This document shows, piece by piece, positions 8,805-18,800 of a stretch of DNA of 64,000 bases (positions within the stretch are counted from its first letter, which is position 1; each line of letters opens with the position of its first letter). The stretch comes from Sediminispirochaeta smaragdinae DSM 11293. GTDB lineage: Bacteria > Spirochaetota > Spirochaetia > DSM-16054 > Sediminispirochaetaceae. The notes under the pieces are model-generated. The model saw nothing but the letters and a program-made list of their open reading frames with translations, was not told where the DNA came from and made no database searches. The position numbers were made by a program, and so were the translations under genes. The stretch spans positions 1,798,001 through 1,862,000 of the forward strand of contig NC_014364.1 in the NCBI RefSeq assembly GCF_000143985.1. The letters run 5' to 3'.

Positions 8805-9557
8805 TCAAACAGATTTATCAGCTTTCGTAATAAGCATTTCCAGCTGGCTGAGAGAAACGGCGGGTACGGATTTTTCTTCGAGCCACTGTGGAAGAATATA
8901 GCCCCAGGAGGCCAAAAGGCATGTGATGCGCTCGTCGTGAGGATAGAGTAGATGATCGATTTGATCGTCTACGAAGTAAGCCCCTGTTGATTCGCCTTTT
9001 TCAAGTAATTCGGTGATGATATCGACCTTTGGGCGCTTGCCGGAACAGATAATTCGATCTGCCCGCCATGTGATCCCGTGGTGATGGAGGATTTCCCGTA
9101 TGAAATGTTCGGGTTTTGTAGAAAGAATAAAACCTGCGCCACGGGCGGCCAGGCGAAGCAGGGAAGGAATTCCATCGAAGAGCGGATTGAGATCAAACCA
9201 TCTGGACCTGTCATAGTCGAGCAGTTCGGCTCTGCATTCCTGGAAGAGCGTCAGGGACGCTTTGTGAAACGCCTTTTGAGTCTCGGCAAATTGATCGAAA
9301 TCCTCCTGGCTGCTAAGCGTCTTCCCCTGTGAAAGGGCATGCTGGAGAAGCAGATAATCACCTCCATCCCTGATGAAGGGACGCAGGAGTCGAAAGGCCT
9401 TCGCGTGGTTCGCATCCGGCACGGTATTGTAGGCCTCGGCAGGATCACAGGCCCTGCCGTTAAGCTTCTCCCAGGCCAGACGCGATGTGAGATAGCATTC
9501 GGGAAGTGAGTCGCAGATTACGCCGTCGAAATCAAGAAAAATCAGTGAAGAAAGCAT
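8805..9557 (-). CDS. HAD-superfamily phosphatase
   Basis: A 250-residue haloacid dehalogenase-type hydrolase. Motif I is LIFLDFDGVICDSLPE at the N terminus (nucleophile Asp and acid/base Asp), motif II is in GAGFILSTKP, the lysine is near GKRPKVD, and motif IV is AYFVDDQIDHL. A helical cap of about 120 residues lies between motifs I and II. I chose the ATG at 9557 because the protein then begins directly at motif I and AAGGA lies upstream; a longer frame back to 9644 would only add residues overlapping cysE. It starts 4 bp after the cysE stop and is probably cotranscribed with it. The substrate is not identifiable. Confidence 0.78.
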   Translation of the reverse strand: MLSSLIFLDFDGVICDSLPECYLTSRLAWEKLNGRACDPAEAYNTVPDANHAKAFRLLRPFIRDGGDYLLLQHALSQGKTLSSQEDFDQFAETQKAFHKASLTLFQECRAELLDYDRSRWFDLNPLFDGIPSLLRLAARGAGFILSTKPEHFIREILHHHGITWRADRIICSGKRPKVDIITELLEKGESTGAYFVDDQIDHLLYPHDERITCLLASWGYILPQWLEEKSVPAVSLSQLEMLITKADKSV

Positions 9558-9561
9558 AGTT

Positions 9562-10464
9562 TTAGTATATCCTTGGGTGAGGGGCGGCCGGTTTAAAATT
9601 GATCTCGGGCTTTCCGGATGAGACTCTCGTATTTGGCGGGACATCCTCCATGACCCAGACGTTCCCGCCGATGACCGACCCCGATCCTATCGTGACATCG
9701 CCGAGAATGGTCGCTTCGGCATAGATGGTGACATCATCTTCGATGGTCGGGTGACGCTTTTTTCCCCTTATGATATGCCCCTCATCGTCGACGGGAAAGT
9801 TTGCCGACCCGAGGGTTACCCCCTGATAGAGCCGCACATGATTTCCTATAATCGTGGTTTCTCCGATGACGACGCCTGTGCCGTGGTCGATAAAGAAAGA
9901 ATCACCGATTTCTGCTCCCGGATGTATATCGATTCCCGTTCTCGCATGGGCGATTTCCGCCATGATACGGGGAATGAGGGGAACTTCGTTTGTGTAGAGA
10001 TGATGGGCTATACGATGGATGGAGATTGCCGTAATACCCGGATAAGCAATGACAATCTCTTCGTAGCTTTTTGCCGCCGGATCCCCCTCATAGGCCGCAA
10101 GAACATCGCTTCTGAGGGCTTTTCTGATCGAAACCAGATCGTCGAAGAGACGGCCGCAAGCCTCTTGTGCCTTACTCTCGCAGATGCAACGAGTACATGC
10201 ACCTATCCTGCATTCATGGCGGAAGGCCCGAAGCACCTGGTCATGCAGCTGCTTATAGGTGCTGCACAGGAGATCTCCGATAACATAGCGGACATTCTGC
10301 TTCGTAACCACTCTCCTGCCCATGTAACCGGGAAAAAGGAGTTCCAAAAGGGCTCCTATCAATTCCTTGATGGTCTCGTTCACCGGCAGGTCGGTATCGT
10401 CGATGAAATTGGTACCGCTATCTTCCTTATAGCTTTCGAGTAAAGCCTCGATCTGCTCTTCCAT
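9562..10464 (-). CDS. cysE: serine O-acetyltransferase
   Basis: This enzyme moves acetyl from acetyl-CoA to serine, making O-acetylserine for cysteine synthesis in the cytosol. The C-terminal half has the left-handed beta-helix hexapeptide repeats and the family signature: IDIHPGAEIGDSFFIDHGTG (catalytic Asp and His), VVIGETTIIGNHVRLYQGVT, and GKRHPTIEDDVTIYAEATIL. The N-terminal 150 residues are helical with four Cys clustered in CRIGACTRCICESK, which is unusual and could bind metal. The length of 300 fits the longer (EpsC-like) members. The ATG at 10464 has AGAAGAG before it; in-frame GTG codons at 10473 and 10488 are alternatives. Confidence 0.92.
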   Translation of the reverse strand: MEEQIEALLESYKEDSGTNFIDDTDLPVNETIKELIGALLELLFPGYMGRRVVTKQNVRYVIGDLLCSTYKQLHDQVLRAFRHECRIGACTRCICESKAQEACGRLFDDLVSIRKALRSDVLAAYEGDPAAKSYEEIVIAYPGITAISIHRIAHHLYTNEVPLIPRIMAEIAHARTGIDIHPGAEIGDSFFIDHGTGVVIGETTIIGNHVRLYQGVTLGSANFPVDDEGHIIRGKKRHPTIEDDVTIYAEATILGDVTIGSGSVIGGNVWVMEDVPPNTRVSSGKPEINFKPAAPHPRIY

Positions 10465-10651
10465 TCTGTTCACTCTTCTAATCTCCACAGGGAGGCACTG
10501 CTTGTCAAGTCAAAATTGCTCAGTTTATAGGGTCATTTTATACCGTAATGTGTCATTATTACTCTATTTTATCGTTCTTTTTTACCGCTTTTGTGTCAAC
10601 TCGACCTCATGTATGCCTGTGAAGTCCTTGGGGTAATGGCATATATAGATA

Positions 10652-10680
10652 TGTAATGTCTTGTAATATAAAGAATTACA
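10652..10680 (+). promoter_or_regulatory. possible enhancer-type repeat upstream of the hsp20 sigma-54 promoter
   Basis: TGTAAT occurs at 10653-10658 and 10662-10667, and its inverse ATTACA at 10675-10680, giving a 6-bp dyad with a 7-bp spacer centred about 25 bp upstream of the -24 box. The nonamer TCTTGTAAT (10659-10667) recurs upstream of the other sigma-54 promoter (47788-47796). The sites are closer to the promoter than most NtrC enhancers, so activator binding is only a suggestion. Confidence 0.3.
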
Positions 10681-10695
10681 CAAATTATCGATAAT

Positions 10696-10711
10696 TGGCA
10701 CGGAATATGCT
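10696..10711 (+). promoter_or_regulatory. sigma-54 (RpoN) promoter of the hsp20 pair
   Basis: TGGCACGGAATATGCT matches the -24/-12 consensus TGGCACG-N4-TTGCW with one mismatch. GG at 10697-10698 and GC at 10709-10710 have the required 12-bp phasing. Transcription should start near 10722, about 36 bp before the first hsp20 ATG. The remainder of the 290-bp gap after cysE is AT-rich and contains no CIRCE element. Confidence 0.8.
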
Positions 10712-10757
10712 TAATTACTAATAGCAAACATATCCTTCAAAGATAGGAGGCAAAGAT

Positions 10758-11213
10758 ATGAACCTTGTAAGATGGAACAAAGCAAACGCACTGGATCCCG
10801 GGAGGGAGTTCGATCGGCTTCAGAATGAGATTAATAAGCTGTTTGATTTCACCTATCCAGACGCCGGCGGGCTTTTTGATCGACACTTCAATCCCGCGGT
10901 GGATATCACCGAAACCAATGATGCATTCAAGGTCATGCTGGATTTACCGGGAGTCAACCGAAAAGATGTCGATGTTTCCATTGCCGGAAACGTTCTGACG
11001 GTCAAGGGCGAGAAGAAAGAGGAAAAAAAGCGTGAAGGTGCGAAGCTCTACCGCAGCGAGAGCTGGAACGGCAGCTTCCAGAGGACCCTCTCCCTTCCCG
11101 ACGGTGTCGATCCCGATAAGGTTAGCGCCGCCATGGCCGATGGGGTATTAACCATTACGTTGGCAAAGCGGGAAGAGGTAAAGCCGAAACAGATCAGCGT
11201 CAAGGTGCAGTAG
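10758..11213 (+). CDS. small heat-shock protein Hsp20, full-length type
   Basis: A 151-residue alpha-crystallin-type chaperone that binds unfolding proteins without ATP. The alpha-crystallin domain spans about residues 45-140: PAVDITETNDAFKVMLDLPG, VDVSIAGNVLTVKGEKKEE, and the DGVLTITLAKRE signature. The N-terminal 40 residues begin MNLVRWNKANALDPGREFD as in bacterial class A sHSPs. The end, KQISVKV, can serve as the I-x-I/V tail that docks in oligomers. GGAGG sits 7 bases before the ATG. It is the first gene of a two-gene operon under a sigma-54 promoter. Confidence 0.93.
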   Translation: MNLVRWNKANALDPGREFDRLQNEINKLFDFTYPDAGGLFDRHFNPAVDITETNDAFKVMLDLPGVNRKDVDVSIAGNVLTVKGEKKEEKKREGAKLYRSESWNGSFQRTLSLPDGVDPDKVSAAMADGVLTITLAKREEVKPKQISVKVQ

Positions 11214-11230
11214 AGAGGAGGAGGTGTATC

Positions 11231-11566
11231 ATGGAAGATGCTAAACGTTATAGGAATCCTGTAACCGATATCTGCGAAGATGAGGGAAAGGTTGTACTCC
11301 GGGTTGAGATGCCCGGGGTCGGTAAAGAGGATATCGATGTTCAGATCGACGGAGACGAGCTTATCATTTACGGGAAGCGAAGTGATGTTCGCCCCGAAGG
11401 TGACTCCTTAGTCCGGGAACGGATTACCGCCGATTACCGAAAGATTTTCACCCTTGATGAGACCATAGACCGCGACAAGGTCGATGCCTTTATGGAGAAT
11501 GGGGTCTTGCGTCTTGAGCTCGCCTTAAAAGAGGCTGTCAAGCCGCGAAAGATTCAAATCAGCTAG
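11231..11566 (+). CDS. short small heat-shock protein Hsp20
   Basis: A second alpha-crystallin protein of 111 residues, consisting almost only of the domain: PVTDICEDEGKVVLRVEMPG, VQIDGDELIIYGKR, and MENGVLRLELALKEAV. The C terminus RKIQIS supplies a canonical I-x-I tail. It lacks the N-terminal arm of its neighbour, which usually controls oligomer size, so the two probably co-assemble and the short one may act as a capping or modulating subunit. It starts 18 bp after the first gene, with GAGGAGGAGG as ribosome binding site. Confidence 0.9.
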   Translation: MEDAKRYRNPVTDICEDEGKVVLRVEMPGVGKEDIDVQIDGDELIIYGKRSDVRPEGDSLVRERITADYRKIFTLDETIDRDKVDAFMENGVLRLELALKEAVKPRKIQIS

Positions 11567-11583
11567 ATGGCATCGGCAGAAAC

Positions 11584-11620
11584 AAAAAGGGCGACCCAAA
11601 ACGGGCCGCCTTTTTTATTT
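11584..11620 (+). terminator. terminator after the hsp20 pair
   Basis: A GC-rich hairpin (left arm AAAAGGGCGACCC, right arm GGGCCGCCTTTT with one bulge) is followed by a T tract. The arms also carry flanking A and T runs, so it may serve the convergent FKBP gene from the other side. Confidence 0.7.
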
Positions 11621-11624
11621 TCTG

Positions 11625-12089
11625 TTAATGTACGTGGCCGTGGTCAAGCTCTTCCTGAGTGGCTTCCCGTACCTGGTTGATTGTTACATCAAAATGAAGG
11701 GTCATACCGGCCAGTGGATGATTTCCATCAAGGATAACCTTCTCGTCGCTTATCTTTGATACGGTCAGAATTTCAACGCCGCCGTCCTGCCGCTGTGCCT
11801 GGACCTGGATTCCCTCGGTAAGCTTATCTGTCTCTTCGAAACGATCTTTTGGAACTTCGATGATCCGTGCTTCATCGTAGGTCCCGTAGGCCTCTTCCGG
11901 CTGTACCGTTACCGTAAGCTTGTCGCCTTCATTCTTCCCTGTGAGTTCCTTTTCAAGCCCGGGAATGATCATCCCTGATCCGAAAATGAAGGCAAGCGGT
12001 TCCCTTCCTTCGCTTGTATCAATAAGGGTCCCATCATCGCTTGTTAAACGATAATCGATGCTGACCACACACTTCTCGCTAATTACCAT
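11625..12089 (-). CDS. SlyD-like FKBP-type peptidyl-prolyl isomerase
   Basis: A peptidyl-prolyl cis-trans isomerase and holdase of the SlyD type. The split FKBP domain is clear: DGTLIDTSEGREPLAFIFGS with IIPGLEKELTGKNEGD, then an inserted-flap region (PEEAYGTYDEARIIEVPKDR), then NHPLAGMTLHFDVTINQVRE closing the fold. The C terminus is short and only mildly His-rich (LDHGHVH), so nickel storage as in E. coli SlyD is unlikely to be strong. I chose the second of two close ATGs (12089, giving 154 residues) because AAGGTGG is better spaced from it; the first is at 12095. It is cytosolic. Its convergence with the hsp20 operon puts two chaperone-type functions side by side, but they are transcribed apart. 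Confidence 0.88.
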   Translation of the reverse strand: MVISEKCVVSIDYRLTSDDGTLIDTSEGREPLAFIFGSGMIIPGLEKELTGKNEGDKLTVTVQPEEAYGTYDEARIIEVPKDRFEETDKLTEGIQVQAQRQDGGVEILTVSKISDEKVILDGNHPLAGMTLHFDVTINQVREATQEELDHGHVH

Positions 12090-12213
12090 ACACATACCAC
12101 CTTATCATTTGATTACATTATCCACCGTATCAGAGCTCAGACAGAAATAAAAGGGGCACCATGGACAAAAACGAAACCCGCCGGTAAAGTAACGGTGCGA
12201 CGGAGGTGTTTTT

Positions 12214-15072
12214 ATGCAACGTATACGTAACCTTGTACGAGGTTTTTCAATACTAGTGTTTGCCGTTTTCCTTTGTACCACCTGTGCGACTGCACCGCGG
12301 GAGGATACACTTTCTCCCCAGTTGGGTCTTGATCCTGCAGTGGTTTCCGGTACCCTTGAAAACGGTTTGACCTATTACATCCGGCCCAATAACGAGCCGG
12401 AAAATCGAATTGTGCTCCGCCTGGCTGTCGATGCCGGTTCTGTCTTTGAACGTGACGATCAGAAAGGACTTGCCCACTTTGTCGAACATATGGCTTTCAA
12501 CGGAACCAAAGACTTTCCCGGGCAGAAAATCGTCGACTTTTTGGAATCGGTGGGGATGAAGTTCGGGCCGGAAATCAACGCCAGCACCTCTTCCGACGAA
12601 ACGGTTTTTACCTTGAGTGTTCCTGCCGATGACCTATCCGTCGTCAATCAGGGCATTCATGTTCTGCGGGAATGGGCGACGAACATAAGCTTTGATCCCG
12701 AAGAGGTGGAAAAAGAAAAAGGGGTCATCCTTGAAGAGTGGCGTCTCGGGCGTGGTGCGGGAGGACGTCTTCGTGACCGCTATTTCCCCGTTCTCCTTCA
12801 AGGCAGCCTCTATGCCGATCGTCTGGCGATTGGAGATCCCGATATCGTCAGGCATGCCAGCTCCGGGGCCCTTCGTGAGTTTTACCACACCTGGTACCAA
12901 CCGGAGGCTATGGCCGTTGTTGTTGTGGGCGATATAGATCCAGCGAAGGCTCAGGAGATGATTCATACATGGTTTGATCCCATTCCCGCTTCTCAGGATC
13001 CTCATCGTGGTGATGCGAAGCGTGTTGTCATCTCGCCCCCCGACAGCACTCATGCCAGGGCAGTGGTGGCCCTCGACCCTGAGGCACCAGGTACCAGAGT
13101 TTCTCTCTACTACCTTGCTCCTTCCAGGGCCTTAAGAACCGAACATGATTACCGCCAATTAATTGGCCTCGATCTTTTTTCCATCATGCTCAATGATCGT
13201 TTGGAAGAGCGGACCCGGGAGGGTAATCCCCCCTTTATCTATGGCTACAGCGGTTTGATTCCGGTAAATCGAAAAAGCCGTGCATTTGTCTTGACAACTA
13301 GAGTCGATGAGGGAGCTTCCGTCGGCGGCCTCGAGGCTCTCCTCTATGAGGCCGGTCGTGCCTCAAGCCTCGGCTTCTCAACCGGAGAATTGGAAAAAGC
13401 GAAGGAGAACCTGCTACGTTCCTACCAGAAGGCCTGGGATGAAAGGACCACTACCGATTCCGCCAGATATGCCGACGAACTTGTCACACTTTTCCTTGAT
13501 GGGGACGCGGCTCCGGGAATCGACCGGGAACTGGAATTGGTAAAGCGTTTGCTTCCGGAGATGAGCCAGGAAGAGGTACAGAGGCTTCCTTCCAGGCTTT
13601 TCTCTCTGGATACTCCTGTTGTCGTTCTTACCGGACCGGAAAAAGACGGACTTTCTTATCCAGACGAAGATGAGCTTTTGCACCTTGTTTCCAAGGTGAA
13701 AGATACGGATTTTCAGGCGTATGTGCCTGCTGAAGATCCCGATTCGCTTTTGAGCAACGAACCTGTCCCAGGAAGTATCCTCAAAAAAGAACCTCTTCAT
13801 TTCGGTTCTTCACTACCTGTTTCCAAGATCAGCCTTTCCAACGGCAGCCAGGTATGGGTGATGCGGACCGATTATAAGAGTGATCAGATTCTTTTCGGAG
13901 CGATAAGCCCCGGAGGAGCGAGTTTGGCGGATGATGAGAATTATGTTTCGGCGATACTCGCCCCCTCACTGGTCTCACAGGGAGGAATCGGGGAGTATGA
14001 TCTCTCGGCCCTTCGCAACTTTCTCGCCGGTAAGGCTCTTCAGCTGAACGCCTCTCTGGATGATCGTTTTTTCATCCTTTCAGGGACTTGTGGGGTCAAG
14101 GAACTGGAACCCCTTTTTCAGCTCGCCTATCTTTCCGTAGTCGATCCTCGCTACGATGACGCTGCGGCAAAAGCCTATGTGCAACGGCTTTCGGCCGCTT
14201 TGAAGAATCGGGAATCCGATCCCGAAACCCAGTTTAACGATCAGGTGCTTAAGATGCTGTACGACGACCATCCCCGTAGCCGTCCACTTACCTCGAAAAG
14301 GGTTGAGGAGGAAGCCTCTGTTCAGGAGGCCTTTGACTTCTACGACTCGATCCACAAGGGAGGTGCGGGTACTGTCTGGATTCTTGTAGGTAATCTGCCC
14401 GAAGACGAAGAGCTGGAGCCGCTTGTCACTCGTTATCTTGCAGCACTTCCCGCAGGTAATCCTACCGCCCCCGTGGACCGTGGAATGCAATTTTCCGAAA
14501 AAAAGAGTACTGTTCGTTCCTTCGACGGGATTGGGCAGAAGGCACAGGTAAAGCTCTTTTTCAGCGGCGGCTTTGACGGTTCACGTCGTACTGCGGTGGG
14601 AATGCGCCTTCTCAAGGAGCTTTATACCATTCTGCTGCGGGATGAGCTTCGGGAGAATGAGGGAGGCACCTACGGTGTATCCATCGGAACGAATTTTCGT
14701 TACGCACCAGAAGCCCAGTATCTCTTTTCCATTTCCTTCGGATGTGATCCTGAACGAAGCCAGAAGCTCAAGGAAAAGGCAGAGGAAATTCTTATGAAAT
14801 ATCGAACTACCCCCTTTCCTTCAGAGGCCCTTGTTCGTGCCAAGCAGATTATAAGGGCCGGACTTGAAGAATCGGATAGGCAGAATGGCTATTGGTTTTC
14901 GGCCCTTGTACAAGAGGCTACAGGCGGTCCCACGGCAGAACCTGTGAATGAAACAGATCAGCTGGTGGACCGTTTTGACAACAAAAGCCTTGTGGATCTT
15001 GCCGAGACAATACTCCGACCGGAACACCGTATGGAGGCTTTGCTCCTTCCTAAGGACTTTTCTAAGGAATAG
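12214..15072 (+). CDS. M16-family zinc metalloprotease, probable lipoprotein
   Basis: A 952-residue pitrilysin-family (M16B-like) protease. The inverted zinc motif HFVEH is at residues 88-92, with the third ligand Glu in EEVEKEKGVILEEW near 168. Residues from about 530 on form a second, inactive M16 half (SLSNGSQVWVMRTDYKSDQI, GRTAVGMRLLKELYTI-like region). The protein begins with a charged start and hydrophobic core (FSILVFAVFLC) ending in Cys21 and Cys24, so it is probably exported and lipid-anchored, although the lipobox is loose. GGAGGTG precedes the ATG. It is related to E. coli PqqL-type periplasmic proteases and probably degrades peptides in the periplasm. It ends 5 bp from the convergent rex gene. 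Confidence 0.9.
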   Translation: MQRIRNLVRGFSILVFAVFLCTTCATAPREDTLSPQLGLDPAVVSGTLENGLTYYIRPNNEPENRIVLRLAVDAGSVFERDDQKGLAHFVEHMAFNGTKDFPGQKIVDFLESVGMKFGPEINASTSSDETVFTLSVPADDLSVVNQGIHVLREWATNISFDPEEVEKEKGVILEEWRLGRGAGGRLRDRYFPVLLQGSLYADRLAIGDPDIVRHASSGALREFYHTWYQPEAMAVVVVGDIDPAKAQEMIHTWFDPIPASQDPHRGDAKRVVISPPDSTHARAVVALDPEAPGTRVSLYYLAPSRALRTEHDYRQLIGLDLFSIMLNDRLEERTREGNPPFIYGYSGLIPVNRKSRAFVLTTRVDEGASVGGLEALLYEAGRASSLGFSTGELEKAKENLLRSYQKAWDERTTTDSARYADELVTLFLDGDAAPGIDRELELVKRLLPEMSQEEVQRLPSRLFSLDTPVVVLTGPEKDGLSYPDEDELLHLVSKVKDTDFQAYVPAEDPDSLLSNEPVPGSILKKEPLHFGSSLPVSKISLSNGSQVWVMRTDYKSDQILFGAISPGGASLADDENYVSAILAPSLVSQGGIGEYDLSALRNFLAGKALQLNASLDDRFFILSGTCGVKELEPLFQLAYLSVVDPRYDDAAAKAYVQRLSAALKNRESDPETQFNDQVLKMLYDDHPRSRPLTSKRVEEEASVQEAFDFYDSIHKGGAGTVWILVGNLPEDEELEPLVTRYLAALPAGNPTAPVDRGMQFSEKKSTVRSFDGIGQKAQVKLFFSGGFDGSRRTAVGMRLLKELYTILLRDELRENEGGTYGVSIGTNFRYAPEAQYLFSISFGCDPERSQKLKEKAEEILMKYRTTPFPSEALVRAKQIIRAGLEESDRQNGYWFSALVQEATGGPTAEPVNETDQLVDRFDNKSLVDLAETILRPEHRMEALLLPKDFSKE

Positions 15073-15077
15073 GAGGA

Positions 15078-15725
15078 TTATACGATCCCCTGCTTCTTTT
15101 CGCTCATCCTGACCGACAGGACAGCGAGACCGGCGGAGAGATCTTCCCGCTGAACGGTCATACTCTCCGGTACATCGAGTTCGGCCGGAGAAAAATTCCA
15201 AATCCCGGTGATGCCTGCGTCCATGAGCGCGTGGGCGCATTGGGAGGCCGATTCGGCGGGGACGGTCAGAACTCCGATGTGGACCTGCATTCGTTTTGCC
15301 AGTTCCGCCATCTTAGAGATGGGGAACACCTCTTTTCCGTGAATCCTTGTGCCAATCTTTTTAGGATCAATGTCGAAAGCCGCCACGATTTGCAGCCCCC
15401 GTTCCGCAAACCCTCTGTAGCCCAAAAGCGCAGTGCCCAATGCTCCTGCGCCGATAAGAAAAGCATCGGTTGCCGAATCCCAGCCCAGAAAACTTTTAAT
15501 TGTTTCAATCAGTTCATCAGTTTTGTATCCGACCTTTGGCTTACCGACAATTCCGGTAAAAGCCATATCCTTTCGTACCTGGATCGGTTTAAGCCCTAAT
15601 TTATTCGCAATATCCGTTGCGGATACAAAAGAGATTTGTTCCGCCGCAAAATCTTCGAGAACATTTAGATAGCGCGGGATACGACGAATGGTGGGAAGTG
15701 GGGCTGCAATCAGATGCTCGCGCAT
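15078..15725 (-). CDS. rex: redox-sensing transcriptional repressor Rex
   Basis: Rex senses the NADH/NAD+ ratio and represses fermentative and respiratory genes when NADH is low. The 215-residue protein has the N-terminal winged helix (PTIRRIPRYLNVLEDFAAE, VSATDIANKLGLKPIQVRKD) and a C-terminal Rossmann domain with GAGALGTALLGYRGF and the NADH-binding Asp in IVAAFDIDPKKIG, ending with the domain-swap helix. GAGGAGA precedes the ATG. No clear Rex operator (TTGTTAA-N4-TTAACAA type) is visible in the 100-bp divergent gap, so autoregulation is not evident. Its presence fits an anaerobe that balances reductant. Confidence 0.95.
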   Translation of the reverse strand: MREHLIAAPLPTIRRIPRYLNVLEDFAAEQISFVSATDIANKLGLKPIQVRKDMAFTGIVGKPKVGYKTDELIETIKSFLGWDSATDAFLIGAGALGTALLGYRGFAERGLQIVAAFDIDPKKIGTRIHGKEVFPISKMAELAKRMQVHIGVLTVPAESASQCAHALMDAGITGIWNFSPAELDVPESMTVQREDLSAGLAVLSVRMSEKKQGIV

Positions 15726-15831
15726 GATTTCTCCTCTTTATTATGAAACGAATTGATTCGATAAAAGCTTATCAAGAGATCGCCCAAAACGCAAGCCGGA
15801 TTATTGATGCGCTTTCTCATCTTCTTTGTTT

Positions 15832-18800
15832 ATGTTACACTTACCTATCCCTATGATCACTCTACCGGGGTATACAGTCGAGCGTCTCGCCTACCGAGGA
15901 AATCGCACCCTTCTTTATCGCGGTTTTCGGGATAGTGACGGTTCGGCCGTTGCCCTGAAGAGACCTGTCAATACGGCCGATCCTGTTTCTCGTCAGCGAC
16001 TTCGTGAAGAACAATTGATTCTTAAACAGTGTATTGCCCCCTGCTTTCCCACTCTCATCGATTATCTTGAAGAAGAAGCCTTGCTTGTATTGGAGTGGAT
16101 AGAGGGATCTCCCTTGGGCCAGGTGGTTCCACGGGAGGGTTTCGAGTTGAAGCGCTGGTTTGATCTTGCCCTCCAGATCGCGAAAATTCTGACACTATTG
16201 CAGGAGTATGAGATCGTACATCGGGATATCACCGGTTCCAACCTGCTGCTTGAATCTGCCACGGGAAGGGTTGTTCTCGTTGATTTCGGCCGTGCCTTTG
16301 TCTTTGGCCGTGACGAGGTTATCGCGCGCGGTGGGATAGGATCCTTGGAAAGCAGAGTCGCTTACCTCAGTCCTGAGGAGACTGGGAGGTTACTGCGTCC
16401 TATCGATTATCGTTCGGATTTCTATTCTGCCGGGATCTGTTTGTATGAATTGCTTATAGGCCGCCCGCCCTTTGTCGGAAATGCCCTGGAACTCGTCTAT
16501 GCTCATTTGGCCAGGACTCCTGTTGAGCCCAAGGCAAGTTCCGAGGCGATTCCCGATGCCGTTTCGGCCATCGTTATGAAACTTCTTGCAAAAATGCCTG
16601 AGGAGCGTTACTCCAGTGCGCAGGGACTGATGAATGACCTGGAAGAGGCCCTGGAACTCTATCGAATGGGTAAAAACGGCCGCTTTGTTGCCGGAACCAG
16701 GGATCCCCATGCCGCTTTCTTACTGTCAGGAACATTATTCGGCCGTGACCGGGAGCTCGTTTCTTTAGGCAAGGCCATTGATAGAAGTAAGGGATCCGGG
16801 GCGGAGCTCCTTCTGCTTGCGGCTGAGACGGGGATGGGGAAAAGTGCTCTTTTACGTGAATTCGTCCGTCTGGAATCGGCCCAAACTCAGAGTGCATGGG
16901 TGGTATTGGGTCAGTGGCATGGTGAAGAGTTTGGGGGCAGTGCTCTTATAGAGGCTGCGAACGACCTTATTTATAGGATTCTTGGAGCCCATGAGAATGA
17001 GATAGCATATTGGGCATCGATATTTCGCAAGGAACTTGGTGATGCACTACCTCTCCTTCGACGCCAGATTCCGGCCCTTTCCCTGATAGTCGGGGCTGCC
17101 GGAGAACAGGGGGAACTTCCTGAAGAGGGAAAAACAATCGAGGCAATTGGATTGCTTTCACGTGCCATTGGTTCTCTTTTTCATGTGGTTTGTTCCCACT
17201 GCGACGGCCTGGTCCTCGTCCTCGACGATCTCCACTACGCTCCGAGATGGGAACTTGAGGTTTTGAAGAACATTCTCACCCTTGAAGCGACGAAACCGAT
17301 GTTGGTCCTATCCTCCTATCGTCCGGAGGAGATCGACGCTTCCTCTTCTCTTTTTACGATCTTCGCCAAAATACCAGAGGATGTGCGTATTTCCACCATG
17401 CTTTTGCACGGCCTCGAAGAGAAGGCCATCGGAGAGTGGATTTCCGAGAGCCTCGGACCGTCTCCCCATTCGTACATGCCTCAGGCTAAAATTTTTGCCG
17501 AACGCTTTTCGGGTAATCCAATGCATATAGCAGAGGCACTTCGTCATCTGCACGATTCGCAAGGCCTGGTATATCGAAAGGGCGAGGGCTGGTCTTTTGA
17601 TCAGCAGGCACTGGAAAAGCTTGAAGGGATCGAAAGCGTGAGAAAGCTTATCTTCGACTTTCTCGATCGTCTAAGTCCAGAAGCCCTGTCGCTGTTTGCT
17701 CTTATTCTCTGTTTCGGTGAACGAGTAAAAGAGTCGGAACTTGATCAGCTTCTTCCTGAGGTTGATATCCTTCCTTTGCTCGAAAACCTGTACCGGTTGG
17801 GCTTTATCAAACGCTCTGCAAACGGCGGTTGGGAATTGAGTTATCCGAAGTTACGGAAGCGGTTCCTGCGCGAGTTGCCTGCCGATCTTATCGAGGAAAA
17901 GCATCTTGCCATCGGCCGCCTGCTTTTTTCCTCGTACACTGCCGATGATGGCTTATCTTCACTTCAACGGGGCATATCCCATATCCTGAAAGCCGACATC
18001 AATCGCCTATCGGAGATGGAACGAAGGAATATTGGTGAGGCTGCCCTTTCGATTTCAACCGCCCATCTTGAGGCGGAAGAGTGCGATACGGCCATGAACA
18101 TGATCGATGCGGCACAACAGCTTATCGGAGCGGCACGCATTACTGCCGACGACGGGCTGTTTTCCCGTTACTACGGGCTACGCGCCCGATGCCTTTTTAT
18201 TCGTGGAAACATAGCCGAAGCGATCGGCCTTTTCGAAGATCTCATTAGGCGTGAACATGATCCCGTGGCCTGTTTGGAGCTGTATGGCGAGTTGATCGAT
18301 GCCTCTACTCAACTTCGACGCTATGACGAGGCAATGGCGAATGGAAGACGTGCTTTTGCTTTGGCGGGGATTGATTTTCCCGAGACCGAAAACGGTATCG
18401 AACCAATCGTCTCCGATCTGCCTCCCGTAAGCAGCGATAAAACAAACGATAAAACAATGGAAGCTTTTTCCCGTATGGCCGTACGTCTGCTTTCGGCGAT
18501 ACATGAGACAGACTATGGCCTCTACATCTCCTACATACGTGTGTTGACCGCCTATTTTTCCAAACACGGAGGCCCTCCCGCTACGAGCGTTTTGTTCATG
18601 CATGCCGCTGCCCTCCTTATTCCGGAGGGACGGTATCTCGAGGCCGGAAGGCTTGCTCTGAGGGCCCTGCGTGTAGCCGACGTGGCGAGAGACAATCGAT
18701 CCATGGTTTTGTGTAGAGAGGTCTACGGTTTTCGAATAGCCCCTTGGATCCTGCCTTTATCGGATGTTTCTCCCATCCTGACCGAGGGGTTTCGTATCGG

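Noticed and set aside
9558-9644. N-terminal extension of the HAD phosphatase
   Set aside because: It would overlap cysE and place 29 unrelated residues before the catalytic DFDGV motif.
15726-15831. Possible Rex operator in the rex/hybrid-kinase divergent region
   Set aside because: No TTGTTAA-N4-TTAACAA-like palindrome; only short AT-rich partial repeats.
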